Source: Actinopolyspora erythraea (lineage in GTDB: Bacteria > Actinomycetota > Actinomycetes > Mycobacteriales > Pseudonocardiaceae). From it: 64,000 nt of DNA. The position numbers were made by a program, and so were the translations under genes. Each line of letters begins with the position of its first letter. The first letter of the stretch is position 1. The notes beneath the pieces are model-generated. The model ran no database searches and was not told the origin of the DNA. It saw only the letters and a list, made by a program, of their open reading frames with translations. Shown piece by piece: positions 7,845-17,205 of this stretch. The DNA lies in assembly GCF_002263515.1 (NCBI RefSeq), contig NZ_CP022752.1:2108001-2172000 (forward strand), written 5' to 3'.

Positions 7845-8641
7845 GCGACGAGCTGTCCGAGGCCCCCGCCGCCTCGGAGTTCACCTCGGACGAGATGATG
7901 ACCGTGGCCGCCTCGCGTTCGCTGCACGACGGGGCGGTGTGCTTCGTGGGTATCGGGCTGCCGAGCACGGCGGCGAACCTGGCACGCCGTACCCACGCTC
8001 CCGATCTGGTTCTGATCTACGAGTCCGGGACGTTGGGCACCAAACCACAGCGGCTGCCGCTGTCCATCGGGGACGGAGTACTGGCCGAGACCGCCGATTC
8101 CGTGGTCGGCGTCCCCGAGATATTCAACTACTGGCTGCAACCGGGACGGGTGGACGTCGGGTTCCTGGGGGGCGCCCAGGTCGACCGGTACGGCAACATC
8201 AACACCACGGTGATCGGTGAGGACTACGACGACCCCAAGGTTCGGTTGCCGGGAGCCGGCGGAGCCCCGGAGATAGCCACCTCGTGCGGCGAGGTGCTGA
8301 TCGTGATGCGGCACAGCCCGCGCGCTTTCGTGTCCGGTGTGGACTTCATCACCTCGGTGGGGCACGGCAGGGACGGCAGGGCCCGCGCGGAGCTGGGGCT
8401 GCCGGGACGCGGCCCCGTCAAGGTCATCACGGACCTCGGTGTCCTCCAACCGGAGGAACGGACCAACGAGCTGACGCTGACCGGAGTGGCGCCCGGCGTC
8501 GAGGTGGAGCAGGTTCGCGCGGCGACCGGATGGCCGCTGCGCGTCGCCGAGGAGCTCGGTGCGCAACAACCCCCCACCGACCGGGAACTGCGGATACTGC
8601 GGGAACTGAAGGCAACCCTCGGGAACGGAGAGTCGTCGTGA
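7841..8641 (+). CDS. pcaJ: 3-oxoadipate CoA-transferase subunit B
   Basis: Beta subunit of 266 aa. The catalytic Glu that forms the CoA thioester lies in LIYESGTLG, and GIGLPSTAANLA and GGAQVDRYGNIN are family motifs. The chosen ATG 7841 overlaps the pcaI stop and also has GGAGAGGAG upstream. An earlier in-frame start at 7799 lies inside pcaI and is less likely. It partners with PcaI. Confidence 0.93.
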   Translation: MSDELSEAPAASEFTSDEMMTVAASRSLHDGAVCFVGIGLPSTAANLARRTHAPDLVLIYESGTLGTKPQRLPLSIGDGVLAETADSVVGVPEIFNYWLQPGRVDVGFLGGAQVDRYGNINTTVIGEDYDDPKVRLPGAGGAPEIATSCGEVLIVMRHSPRAFVSGVDFITSVGHGRDGRARAELGLPGRGPVKVITDLGVLQPEERTNELTLTGVAPGVEVEQVRAATGWPLRVAEELGAQQPPTDRELRILRELKATLGNGESS

Positions 8642-9819
8642 GCAACGAGGTGTACGTACTCGAAGCGGTCCGCACTCCGGTGGGCCGTTACGGCAAGGGG
8701 CTGGCCGAGGTGCGCCCCGACGACCTGGCCGCCCACACCATCAGGGCACTGCTCGACCGGGTACCCGGCCTGGACCCGGCACGCATCCACGACGTGCTGT
8801 TCGGCGACGCCAATGGTGCGGGGGAGGACAACCGCAACGTGGCGCGGATGGCCGGCCTGCTCGCCGGGCTGCCCACCAGCGTCGCGGGGGCCACGGTCAA
8901 CCGGCTGTGCGGGTCGGGGCTGGAAGCGGTGATCGAGGGCAGCCGGATCGTGCAGACCGGTGACGGGGACATCGTGCTGGCCGGGGGAGTCGAGTCCATG
9001 AGCCGTGCTCCCTGGGTGCTGCCGAAACCGGAACGCGCCTATCCGCGCGGCCACGAGACGCTGCACTCGACCACCCTCGGGTGGCGGATGGTCAACCCCG
9101 AGATGCCCTCGGAATGGACCATCTCGCTCGGCGAGAGCGCGGAGCTGCTGGCCGACAGGTACGGGATCGGACGTGCCGAGCAGGACGCCTTCGCCGTGCG
9201 CAGTCACCGACGAGCCGCTGACGCCTGGGAACGGGGACTCTTCGACGACGAGGTGGTGCGGGTTCCGGGCACCGAACTCACCAGGGACGAGGGGATCCGG
9301 GCCGACGCCTCGGAGGAGGCACTCGGCAAGCTCGGGCCCGCTTTCCGTCCGGACGGAACAGTGACCGCCGGGAACTCCTCACCGCTCAACGACGGCTCCG
9401 CCGCGGTGCTGCTCGGCAGCCGCGCCGCCGCCACCGAGATCGGGGCCGATCCGCTGGCGCGGATCGTCAGCAGGGGAGTCGCGGGGGTCGACCCGGACGT
9501 GTTCGGGATAGGTCCCGTACGGGCCGCGCGCACCGCGCTGGAACGCGCGGGCATCGGCTGGGGCGATCTGACCGCCGTCGAGCTCAACGAGGCGTTCGCC
9601 GCCCAGTCACTGGCCTGCCTGGCCGAGTGGCCGGAGCTCGACCCCGAGATAGTCAACCAACGTGGCGGTGCCATCGCTCTCGGACACCCGCTCGGTGCCT
9701 CCGGAGCCCGAATCCTGACCACGCTGGCACACCAGCTACGCCGGGCAGGGGGCGGTTGGGGACTGGCCGCCATCTGCATCGGGGTCGGTCAAGGCCTCGC
9801 GGTCGTTCTGCACGCGTGA
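8638..9819 (+). CDS. pcaF: 3-oxoadipyl-CoA thiolase
   Basis: Thiolase of 393 aa that splits 3-oxoadipyl-CoA into succinyl-CoA and acetyl-CoA, the last step of the pathway. The acyl-accepting Cys is in NRLCGSGLEAV, the His in GGAIALGHPLGASGARI, and the second Cys in ICIGVGQG. GTG at 8638 overlaps the pcaJ stop (GTGA) and is preceded by GGAACGGAG. Position in the operon supports pcaF over a general acetyl-CoA acetyltransferase. Confidence 0.93.
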   Translation: MSNEVYVLEAVRTPVGRYGKGLAEVRPDDLAAHTIRALLDRVPGLDPARIHDVLFGDANGAGEDNRNVARMAGLLAGLPTSVAGATVNRLCGSGLEAVIEGSRIVQTGDGDIVLAGGVESMSRAPWVLPKPERAYPRGHETLHSTTLGWRMVNPEMPSEWTISLGESAELLADRYGIGRAEQDAFAVRSHRRAADAWERGLFDDEVVRVPGTELTRDEGIRADASEEALGKLGPAFRPDGTVTAGNSSPLNDGSAAVLLGSRAAATEIGADPLARIVSRGVAGVDPDVFGIGPVRAARTALERAGIGWGDLTAVELNEAFAAQSLACLAEWPELDPEIVNQRGGAIALGHPLGASGARILTTLAHQLRRAGGGWGLAAICIGVGQGLAVVLHA

Positions 9820-9842
9820 ACCGGTAACCATCAGGAGCGAGC

Positions 9843-10592
9843 ATGCCCACCGACTCGATCGGAAAACCGGCGGATCGGTTGATCCTGCCCGAGTACGAGC
9901 GCGACGACGCGAGCCATCCCGCGCTGGACACCGAGGAGTACCACTCGACTTCGCTGCGCAGCCCGCGTCGTCCGCTGCAGTTGTTGCCGCAGCACCTCAC
10001 CGAGATCACCGGTCCCGTGCTCGGGCACGAACGAGTCGGTGACACCGACCACGACCTGACCGTGCAGCACGCGGGCGAACCGCTGGGCGAGCGAATCGTG
10101 GTCAGCGGTCGGGTGCTCGACTCCGACGGCAAGCCGGTGCCGCACACTCTCGTGGAGGTCTGGCAGGCCAACGCCGCGGGACGCTACCGGCACGCCGGTG
10201 ACCGGCACCCGGCCCCGCTGGATCCGAACTTCTCCGGTGCGGGCCGCTGCATGACCGACGAGAACGGCCACTACCGGTTCGTGACCATCAAGCCGGGCGC
10301 CTACCCGTGGCGCAACCACGACAACGCCTGGCGCCCCGCCCACATACACTTCTCGCTGTTCGGCCGGGCTTTCACCCAACGGTTGATCACCCAGATGTAC
10401 TTCCCGGGCGATCCGCTGTTCTACCAGGACCCGATTTTCCAGTCGGTACGGGACCCGAAGGCGCGGGAACGGATGATCTGCGAGTTCGACCTGGACAGCA
10501 CGATTCCAGAGTGGGCGCTGTCCTACCACTTCGACATCGTGCTGCGGGGAAGACACGCCACCCCGTTCGAGGAGGACGAGGACGACGACTGA
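9843..10592 (+). CDS. pcaH: Protocatechuate 3,4-dioxygenase beta subunit
   Basis: Subunit of 249 aa carrying the Fe(III) site of intradiol ring cleavage (protocatechuate to 3-carboxy-cis,cis-muconate). The Tyr and His ligands are in HYRFVTIKPGAYPW and WRPAHIHFSL. The N-terminal LILPEYERDD and LPQHLTEITGPVLG are typical beta-subunit segments. AGGAG lies just before ATG 9843. It partners with PcaG, which is separated by an unusually long gap of 298 bp. Confidence 0.95.
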   Translation: MPTDSIGKPADRLILPEYERDDASHPALDTEEYHSTSLRSPRRPLQLLPQHLTEITGPVLGHERVGDTDHDLTVQHAGEPLGERIVVSGRVLDSDGKPVPHTLVEVWQANAAGRYRHAGDRHPAPLDPNFSGAGRCMTDENGHYRFVTIKPGAYPWRNHDNAWRPAHIHFSLFGRAFTQRLITQMYFPGDPLFYQDPIFQSVRDPKARERMICEFDLDSTIPEWALSYHFDIVLRGRHATPFEEDEDDD

Positions 10593-10890
10593 CCGCCCTC
10601 GTTCTGCGGGGCGGGCGGAGGTGCCGGGCTCTCACCGGTCGAGCCGCGACGTCGGGCGGGTGGCACGCCACGGCGGAACCTCCCCGCCGGACACGGCAGC
10701 CCCGGCGGCCTCCGGCCGCTCGCGGTGGAGCCCCTCGACCCGTCGCGTCGAACGAGGCCACCGCTCGTCCGCGAGGCCGAAAAGCCCAGCCCGACCACTT
10801 CGAAAACGAGTTCCGAGACAGGCACTGAGCACACCCGCCCGGTCGTCCCGTCGAACCTCGCCGGGCAGGACACGACATTTGGAGATGGTC
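10593..10890 (+). other. 298-bp spacer between pcaH and pcaG
   Basis: No convincing gene or hairpin is seen. The frame of pcaG stays open back to 10621, but the encoded Ser/Arg/Pro-rich peptide looks like non-coding high-GC sequence. GGAG at 10881-10884 serves as the pcaG ribosome site. Genes for the two subunits are normally only a few bases apart. Confidence 0.5.
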
Positions 10891-11490
10891 ATGAACCACT
10901 CGAACCGGAGTTCGGAGGCGGCGCCCGTCGCACACCCCGCCACGACCCCGTCGCAGACCGTGGGGCCGTTCTTCGCGCTGCCCGGCGCCCTGCCGTGGCC
11001 CGACGGCCCCGAAGTCCTGCCGGCCGGCAGTTCCGGCGCGACGTTGCTGCGCGGCAGGCTGCTGGACGGGGCGGGAGACCCCGTACCCGACGGGTTGATC
11101 GAGATCTGGCAGGCCGACGAGCGGGGCCGATTCGCGCATCCGGACGACCCCAGGGGCACTTCCACTGACTTCCCCGGTTTCGGACGGTGCGCCACCGGCC
11201 CGGACGGCGAGTTCTGGTTCCGCACCGTCAAGCCCGGCCCGCTGCCCACCCCGGATGGGAGCGAGGAGGCGCCCCACGTCAACGTCACCGTACTGGCCCG
11301 CGGTTTGCTGGCCCGGGTCGTGACCCGGATCTACTTCCCCGACGAACCGACGGCCAACGCCGCCGACCCCGTGTTGTCCGCTGTCGATCCCGCCCGCCGG
11401 GATACCCTGGTCGCGACGGCAGAGGCCGACGGCTACCGCTTCGACATCCGGTTGCAGGGTGATGACGAGACCATCTTCTTCGCGGTCTGA
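10891..11490 (+). CDS. pcaG: Protocatechuate 3,4-dioxygenase alpha subunit
   Basis: Subunit of 199 aa with the opening TPSQTVGPFFALPGAL, typical of intradiol dioxygenase alpha chains. It shares the beta-sheet core (LIEIWQADERGRF, FGRCATGPDGEFWFRTVKPGP) but lacks the Fe ligand set of PcaH, as the family does. Of two candidate ATGs I chose 10891 because GGAG sits 6 nt upstream; ATG 10885 is too close to it. The 3' end overlaps the start of pcaB by about 30 bp. Confidence 0.92.
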   Translation: MNHSNRSSEAAPVAHPATTPSQTVGPFFALPGALPWPDGPEVLPAGSSGATLLRGRLLDGAGDPVPDGLIEIWQADERGRFAHPDDPRGTSTDFPGFGRCATGPDGEFWFRTVKPGPLPTPDGSEEAPHVNVTVLARGLLARVVTRIYFPDEPTANAADPVLSAVDPARRDTLVATAEADGYRFDIRLQGDDETIFFAV

Positions 11491-12850
11491 GACCGCCACT
11501 GGACTGTTCACCCCCACGTTCGTCACCGAACGCTTCGGGGAGAGCACCGGGCCCCGTGCCTGGTTGGCCGCCATGCTCGAGTTCGAGAGCGCGCTGGTGC
11601 TGGCCCAGGCCGACGTGGGGCTGGTCCCCGCCGGGGCCGCCGAGGAGATCTCCCGCCGGTGCGTGGTCGACGAGTTCGACCTCGACTCGATCGCACGACG
11701 CGCGGCGGAGTCGGCGACCCCCGTCATCCCGCTGGTCAAGGACTTAACCGGCCGGGTCGGCACGGAGGCGGCCGGGTACGTGCACCGGGGCGCCACCAGC
11801 CAGGACGTGGTGGACACCGCCGCGATGCTGGTGGCCCGCGACGCGCTGCGGCTGTCGCTGGACGAGTTGGGCGTCGTCGCGCGGGAGTGCGCCCGCCTGG
11901 CGGAGGAGCACCGGAACACCCTGATGACCGGGCGCACACTGCTGCAACAGGCACTGCCGACCACGTTCGGTCGGAAAGCCGCGGGTTGGTTGACGGCCGT
12001 GGTCGAGGCGGCGGACGGGCTGGACCGGGTGCGGCGCGACCGACTGGCCGTGCAGTTCGGTGGTCCGGTCGGAACCCTGGCGACCCTCGGCTCCCACGGC
12101 ACGCGGGTGGCCGCCGCGCTGGCCGGACGGCTCGGCCTGGCCGAACCCACCCTGCCGTGGCACACAGATCGGACCCGGGTCGCGGAGCTCGCCACCTCGT
12201 TGGGAACGGTGGCGGGCACGCTGGGCAACATCGCGTTGGACGTCGAGCTGGGAGCCCAGACGGAGGTTGGCGAGCTCACCGAGGGGCGCTCCGGCGGTTC
12301 CTCGGCGATGCCGCACAAGCGCAACCCCGTCCGCGCCGTCCGGGTCACCGCCGCCGCCCGCCGGGTGCCGGGGCTCGTGGCGACCCTGCTGAGCGCCCTC
12401 CCCCAGGAGCACGAGCGGGCGGCCGGAGCCTGGCAGTCCGAGTGGGAGCCGTTCGGCGAACTGCTTCGACTGGTCGGTTCGGCCGCTTCGACCACCGGCG
12501 AGATGCTGGGCGAGCTCAGGGTGGACGAGGACAGGATGCGTTCCAACCTGGAACTCTCCGGTGGGCTGCTGCTCGCGGAACGGGTTTCCACCGCGCTTTC
12601 CGAGCACACCGGTCCCGGCAGAGCCTCGGAACTGGTGAGTGAGCTCTCCGGACGGGTCACCCGCAACGGCACCACCCTGCGCGCCGAGCTGTTGGCGGAC
12701 GAGACCACGCGCGCCCTGCTGTCCGAGCGGGAAGTGATGGAACTGACCGAACCCGGTGACTACCTCGGTTCGGCCGACGAGTTCGTGGACCGGGCCCTCG
12801 CCACTTACACGAGCTGGAAGGAGAAGACTACCGGTGATTCCGGACTATGA
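11462..12850 (+). CDS. pcaB: 3-carboxy-cis,cis-muconate cycloisomerase
   Basis: Fumarase/aspartase-superfamily enzyme of 462 aa closing 3-carboxymuconate to the muconolactone. The signature GRSGGSSAMPHKRNPVRA is present, as is the active-site stretch TSQDVVDTAAM. The start lies inside pcaG, either GTG 11459 or ATG 11462, with AGGG just upstream. The 3' end overlaps pcaDC by 17 bp. Its length fits PcaB rather than adenylosuccinate lyase, and its context confirms this. Confidence 0.93.
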   Translation: MTRPSSSRSETATGLFTPTFVTERFGESTGPRAWLAAMLEFESALVLAQADVGLVPAGAAEEISRRCVVDEFDLDSIARRAAESATPVIPLVKDLTGRVGTEAAGYVHRGATSQDVVDTAAMLVARDALRLSLDELGVVARECARLAEEHRNTLMTGRTLLQQALPTTFGRKAAGWLTAVVEAADGLDRVRRDRLAVQFGGPVGTLATLGSHGTRVAAALAGRLGLAEPTLPWHTDRTRVAELATSLGTVAGTLGNIALDVELGAQTEVGELTEGRSGGSSAMPHKRNPVRAVRVTAAARRVPGLVATLLSALPQEHERAAGAWQSEWEPFGELLRLVGSAASTTGEMLGELRVDEDRMRSNLELSGGLLLAERVSTALSEHTGPGRASELVSELSGRVTRNGTTLRAELLADETTRALLSEREVMELTEPGDYLGSADEFVDRALATYTSWKEKTTGDSGL

Positions 12851-14009
12851 ACTGACGGGCCCGCCCAACGCCCCCGTGCTGGTGCTCTCCAACTCGTTGG
12901 GAACCGACCGGACCATGTGGGACCAGCAGCTGCCCGAACTGTCCTCCCGCTTTCGGGTGCTGCGCTACGACCAGCGCGGACACGGCAAGACCCCCGCCAC
13001 TCCAGGGCCCTACGAGCTCGAAACGCTCGGCCGGGACGTGCTCGACCTGCTCGATCACCTCGAGATCGTCCGGGTGCGCTTCGCCGGCGTTTCCCTCGGC
13101 GGTATGACAGGCATGTGGTTGGCCGCCAACGCCCCGGAACGAATCGAGCGGCTCGCCCTGCTGTGCACCTCGGCCGCGCTCGGCACGCCCGAGAACTGGC
13201 GCGAGCGAGCCGCGTTCGTGCGTGCCAACGGCACGGGGGCGATGACCGACTCGACCCTCGGACGCTGGTTCACGGCCGAACTGTCCTCCAGGCAGGACGT
13301 GGTGGCCAAGTACGGCGGAATGATGGCCGCCACCGACGACGAGGGGTACGCCGGTTGCTGCGAGGCCATCGCCGGGATGGCTTTGGAGGGGCGGCTCGGC
13401 GGGATCACCGCTCCCACCCTCGTGGTGGCGGGATATGATGATCCGGCGACCCCGCCCGAACACGCCGAACGCATCGCGGCCGGCATCCCGAACGCGCGGT
13501 TGGCGGTGCTGGAGCGCGCCGCACACCTGGCCAACGTCGAACAGGCCGAGCGGGTCAACCGCCTGCTCGTCGAGCACTTCGTATCGGAGGGCGAGCCCAT
13601 GTCCACCGCCAGCGGCGAAGCCGCCACCGCTCGCACCGGTACGGGTATGGCGGTGCGCAGACAGGTGCTGGGAGACGAGCACGTCGACAGGGCCATCGAG
13701 CGGCGGACGGAGTTCACCGAGCCGTTCCAGGACTTCATCACCCGGTACGCCTGGGGCGAGCTCTGGGCCTCGGAGGGCATGGACCGCCCGACCCGCAGCT
13801 GCGTGACGCTGGCGATCCTGGCCGCTACCGGGTGCCACGATGAGCTCGCCATGCACGTTCGCGCGGCACGTCGCAACGGGGTCGAAGCCTCGACCATCCG
13901 AGAGGTGTTGATGCACGTGGCCGTTTACGCCGGCGTGCCCAAAGCCAACAGCGCTTTCGCGTTGGCGGACCGGATTCTCGGCGAGGAAGCCGACGGGAAC
14001 GGTGCTTGA
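12834..14009 (+). CDS. pcaL: Fused 3-oxoadipate enol-lactonase / 4-carboxymuconolactone decarboxylase (PcaD-PcaC, PcaL type)
   Basis: Two enzymes in 391 aa. Residues 1-255 are an alpha/beta hydrolase (Ser87 in GVSLGG, Asp in AGYDDPATPP, His in RAAHLANVEQ) that opens 3-oxoadipate enol-lactone. Residues 270-385 are a carboxymuconolactone decarboxylase (CVTLAILAATGCHDELAMHV). The fusion covers two consecutive steps but in reverse order along the chain. Such PcaL proteins are known from Rhodococcus and Streptomyces. The GTG start at 12834 lies inside the pcaB end. It overlaps pcaR if that gene starts at 14002. Confidence 0.94.
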   Translation: MIPDYELTGPPNAPVLVLSNSLGTDRTMWDQQLPELSSRFRVLRYDQRGHGKTPATPGPYELETLGRDVLDLLDHLEIVRVRFAGVSLGGMTGMWLAANAPERIERLALLCTSAALGTPENWRERAAFVRANGTGAMTDSTLGRWFTAELSSRQDVVAKYGGMMAATDDEGYAGCCEAIAGMALEGRLGGITAPTLVVAGYDDPATPPEHAERIAAGIPNARLAVLERAAHLANVEQAERVNRLLVEHFVSEGEPMSTASGEAATARTGTGMAVRRQVLGDEHVDRAIERRTEFTEPFQDFITRYAWGELWASEGMDRPTRSCVTLAILAATGCHDELAMHVRAARRNGVEASTIREVLMHVAVYAGVPKANSAFALADRILGEEADGNGA

Positions 14010-14031
14010 GACCGATGCGGGGGTGGTGGCT

Positions 14032-14835
14032 ATGGACTCCGACGCCGATTCCGGGGTAGTGGGACCGGTTCAGTCCCTGACACGCGGACTCATGGTGATC
14101 CGCGCCTTCGACGAGACACGCCCCGAGATGACGCTCAGCGAAGTCGCTCGTGTCACCGGTCTCTCACGCGCGGCGACCCGTCGTTTCCTGCACACCCTCG
14201 TGAGACTGGGCTACGTCTGGACCGACGGCCGACTGTTCGCGCTGACGCCCCGGGTGCTGGAGCTGGGGTTCTCCTACCTGTCGAGCCTCTCGTTGCCCGA
14301 GATAGCGCAGCCGCACCTGGAACGGCTGGCAGCCCAGGTACACGAGTCGGTCTCGGTCTCGGTGCTCGACGGCGACGACATCGTCTACGTCGGGCGGGTG
14401 CCCACCTCGCGGATCATGACCGTGGCGATCAACATCGGTACCCGGTTCCCCGCCTACGCCACCTCGATGGGGCGGGTGCTGCTGGCGAACCTGGCGGAAC
14501 AGGAACTCACCGAGTACCTGCGACGGGTGCGTCCCGAACCGTTGGCGCCGCAGACGCTGACCAGCGTGGGATCGCTCCGGCGGGAGCTGGAGAACATCAG
14601 GGAGCAGGGTTGGGCCGTGGTCGACCAGGAGCTCGAGGCCGGGCTGCGTTCCCTCGCGGCGCCGATCCGCGACCGGACCGATCACGTCGTGGCCGCGGTC
14701 AACGTCTCCTCCCACGCCAGCAGGACCAGCCCGGAGGAAGCCCGTAACGAGCTGCTTCCACCGCTGTTGGAGACGGCCGCCAGGATCGAGGCGGACCTGC
14801 GGGTGGCACCTCACGCGGGCAGGACGGCGCGCTGA
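14032..14835 (+). CDS. pcaR: IclR-family regulator of the pca operon
   Basis: Regulator of about 267 aa. The N-terminal winged helix (VQSLTRGLMVIRAF, then LSEVARVTGLSRAATRRFLHTLVRLGYV) is followed by the IclR effector domain (YVGRVPTSRIMTV, FPAYATSMGRVLLA, GWAVVDQELEAGLRSLAAPI). This is the PcaR/PcaU/PobR pattern. It may respond to protocatechuate or beta-ketoadipate and act at 6904-6964 (inference). ATG 14032 has a G-rich site upstream. GTG 14002, overlapping the previous stop, is an alternative start. Confidence 0.88.
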   Translation: MDSDADSGVVGPVQSLTRGLMVIRAFDETRPEMTLSEVARVTGLSRAATRRFLHTLVRLGYVWTDGRLFALTPRVLELGFSYLSSLSLPEIAQPHLERLAAQVHESVSVSVLDGDDIVYVGRVPTSRIMTVAINIGTRFPAYATSMGRVLLANLAEQELTEYLRRVRPEPLAPQTLTSVGSLRRELENIREQGWAVVDQELEAGLRSLAAPIRDRTDHVVAAVNVSSHASRTSPEEARNELLPPLLETAARIEADLRVAPHAGRTAR

Positions 14836-14976
14836 CTCGACGCTCGTAGCCGCTCGCCGTGCCCGCCGGGGCCCGCTTACGGCGCCGGAACGTCTCGCGG
14901 GGTGGCCGTCCTCTTCCAGCGTGCGGTGACCGCCCCGGTGGCAGCGGCGAGAGGCTCGTCGCCCAGGGGAGTCCGG

Positions 14977-16890
14977 TCAGGTCCCCCGGACGCTCTCCGG
15001 GCGCGGCGAGGTCTCGGGGGCCCGCTCCTCCTCGGCGAACTGGGTCCGGTACAGCTCCGCGTAGTGGCCACCGCGCTCCAGCAGCTCCTCGTGTGTCCCC
15101 CGCTCGACCACCCTGCCCTCGGCCAGCACCAGAATGCGGTCCGCGCGGCGGATCGTCGCCAGGCGGTGGGCGATCACCAAGGAGGTACGTCCCGCCAGTG
15201 CCGTGCGCAGCGCGCGCTGCACCGCGGCCTCCGACTCGGAGTCCAGGTGCGCGGTGGCCTCGTCCAGCACCACGATCGGTGGTTGTTTGAGCAGCAACCT
15301 GGCGATGGCCAACCGCTGCTTCTCACCTCCCGACAGGCGGTAGCCACGGTCGCCCACCACGGTGTCGAGCCCCTCGGGCAGTTCCCGCAACAACTCGTCG
15401 AGCTGGGCGGTGCGCAGGGCCCGCCGCAGCTCGCTGTCGCCTGCCGAGGGGTTGGCGTAGGCCAGGTTCGCGCGGATCGTGTCGTGGAAGAGGTGGGCCT
15501 CCTGGGTGACCATCCCCACCGTGGAGTACAACGAGGACAGCGTGACGTCCCGCACGTCGTGCCCGCCGATCCGCACGCTGCCGGAGTCCACTTCGTACAA
15601 TCGCCCGGCCAGGTGGCTGATCGTGGTCTTGCCCGCGCCGGAGTGCCCCACCAGCGCGATCATCTCTCCCGGCGCCGCCCGGAAGGAGACGTCGTGCAGT
15701 ACCTGCTGCGCCGCACCGCTTTCCGGGCGCGCCACCGATTCCAGCGAGGCGAGCGAGACCTCTTCCGGACCGGGGTAGTGGAACGACACGGAGTCGAACT
15801 CGAGGCTCGCCGAACCAGCCGGCAGCTCGATCGCGTCCTCGCGCTCCCGAATCATCGGTGGCAGGTCCAGCACCTCGAAGACGCGGTGGAAGCTGACCAG
15901 CGCCGTCATGACATCGACGTGCACGTTGGACAGTGATGTCAGCGGGCCGTACAGCCGGGTGAGCAGCGTCGTCAGCGCCACCAGGGTTCCCAGCTGGAGC
16001 GAGCCGCCGATCACCAGCGCGCCACCGAGGCCGTAGGCCACGGCCGTGGCCAGTGCGGCGAGCAGGGTGAGCCCCACGAAGAACACCCTGCTGTACATCG
16101 CCGAGAGCACTCCGAGGTCACGGACCCGAGCGGCTTTACGGGCGAACTGTTCGGTCTCCTCGTCGGCCCTGCCGTACAGCTTGGTCAACATGGCCCCGCC
16201 GACCCCGAACCGTTCCGTCATCAGCGAGCTCATCTCGGCGTCCACGGCCATCTGCTCCCGGGTCACGCGCTGCAGCCGTCTGCCTATCCACCGCACGGGG
16301 AACAGGAACAGCGGCAGCAGGGCCAGCGCGATCAGCGTGATCTGCCAGGACAGCGCGAACATCGCGGCCAGTACCAGCACCAGGCTCAGCACGTTCGACA
16401 CCACCGCCGACAGCGTGCTGGTCAGCGCGCGCTGCGCTCCGATGACGTCACTGTTGAGCCTGCTGGTCAGCGCTCCGGTCTGCGCCCTGACGAAAAAGGC
16501 GAGCGGCATCCGCTGCACGTGGTCGAACACGTCGCGGCGCAGGTCGTAGATGAGTCCCTCACCCAGGCGGGAGGAGAACCAGCGTTGCACCAGCGTGAGC
16601 GCCGCTTCGAGCAGCGCCACCCCCGCGACCGCCCCGGACAGCCAGACGACCACCCCCATGCGGCCCGGCACGATGCCGCGATCGATGATCGCCTTGAACA
16701 GCAGCGGAGTGACCACCCCGAGCACGGCGGTGGCCGCGACTATGAGGAGGAAGGGCACGATCACCCGCAGGTAGGGGCGCGCGTACCCCAGGATCCGCTT
16801 CGTCAGCCCCGGTGGGAGCCGCTGCCTGGTCACCGAGCTGTCCCTGGTGAGCGAACGCATCGTCGCCCAGCTCACTCCGCCGTTGTCCAT
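14977..16890 (-). CDS. ABC exporter, fused permease and ATPase (MsbA/multidrug type)
   Basis: Half-transporter of 637 aa that should work as a dimer in the membrane. The six-helix membrane domain spans about 35-330. The ATPase domain follows, with Walker A GHSGAGKTT, Q-loop VTQEAH, signature LSGGEKQR, Walker B IVVLDEATAHLD and the H-loop in IAHRLATI. ATG 16890 follows GGAAGG. A longer in-frame start at 17127 would add an unlikely Arg-rich leader. An inserted stretch of about 25 residues (VSLASLESVARPESGAAQQ) follows the A-loop region. The substrate is unknown (lipid, drug or peptide). Confidence 0.88.
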   Translation of the reverse strand: MDNGGVSWATMRSLTRDSSVTRQRLPPGLTKRILGYARPYLRVIVPFLLIVAATAVLGVVTPLLFKAIIDRGIVPGRMGVVVWLSGAVAGVALLEAALTLVQRWFSSRLGEGLIYDLRRDVFDHVQRMPLAFFVRAQTGALTSRLNSDVIGAQRALTSTLSAVVSNVLSLVLVLAAMFALSWQITLIALALLPLFLFPVRWIGRRLQRVTREQMAVDAEMSSLMTERFGVGGAMLTKLYGRADEETEQFARKAARVRDLGVLSAMYSRVFFVGLTLLAALATAVAYGLGGALVIGGSLQLGTLVALTTLLTRLYGPLTSLSNVHVDVMTALVSFHRVFEVLDLPPMIREREDAIELPAGSASLEFDSVSFHYPGPEEVSLASLESVARPESGAAQQVLHDVSFRAAPGEMIALVGHSGAGKTTISHLAGRLYEVDSGSVRIGGHDVRDVTLSSLYSTVGMVTQEAHLFHDTIRANLAYANPSAGDSELRRALRTAQLDELLRELPEGLDTVVGDRGYRLSGGEKQRLAIARLLLKQPPIVVLDEATAHLDSESEAAVQRALRTALAGRTSLVIAHRLATIRRADRILVLAEGRVVERGTHEELLERGGHYAELYRTQFAEEERAPETSPRPESVRGT

Positions 16891-17154
16891 GCGAGGCCTT
16901 CCGTGCTGTGGGGAGGGGGCACCCAGGATCCTGTGAATTCGAGTTGACTCGAAGTCAAGGCGTTTCCGGGGCGAGGTCCGGCTGAGGCCGTTACGTGTAC
17001 GTGTCCTTCGGGCGGCTTCGGGCTCGGCGCGTTCACCCGGTCGATCTTCCGGTCCTCTCGGACACCGGAGCAACGGAGAGCGGGTACGAGAGCCCGATCG
17101 GCGGCAGGTTCCGGCCGAGCCCGCCAACGAAGTTCGGTCGGTGGGAGGTGTCGA
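16891..17154. other. Spacer upstream of the ABC exporter
   Basis: 264 bp carrying the exporter promoter region and ending at the tex terminator. No gene is seen. The stretch around 16932-16962 (GTGAATTCGAGTTGACTCG) is AT-richer and could hold the promoter, but no clear -35/-10 pair stands out. Confidence 0.4.
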
Positions 17155-17195
17155 ACGGCTGCGACCGTCGCGGATCCCGCGACGGTCGCAGCCGT
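17155..17195 (-). terminator. Strong hairpin downstream of tex
   Basis: A 19-bp perfect inverted repeat (17155-17173 and 17177-17195) with a 3-base loop begins 11 bp after the tex stop. No U tract follows, as in many high-GC terminators. Confidence 0.8.
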
Positions 17196-17205
17196 GGTCG
17201 GACGG

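Noticed and set aside
10621..10890. Possible 90-codon N-terminal extension of pcaG
   Set aside because: The peptide is Ser/Arg/Pro-rich and unlike any dioxygenase; a ribosome site lies directly before the internal ATG.
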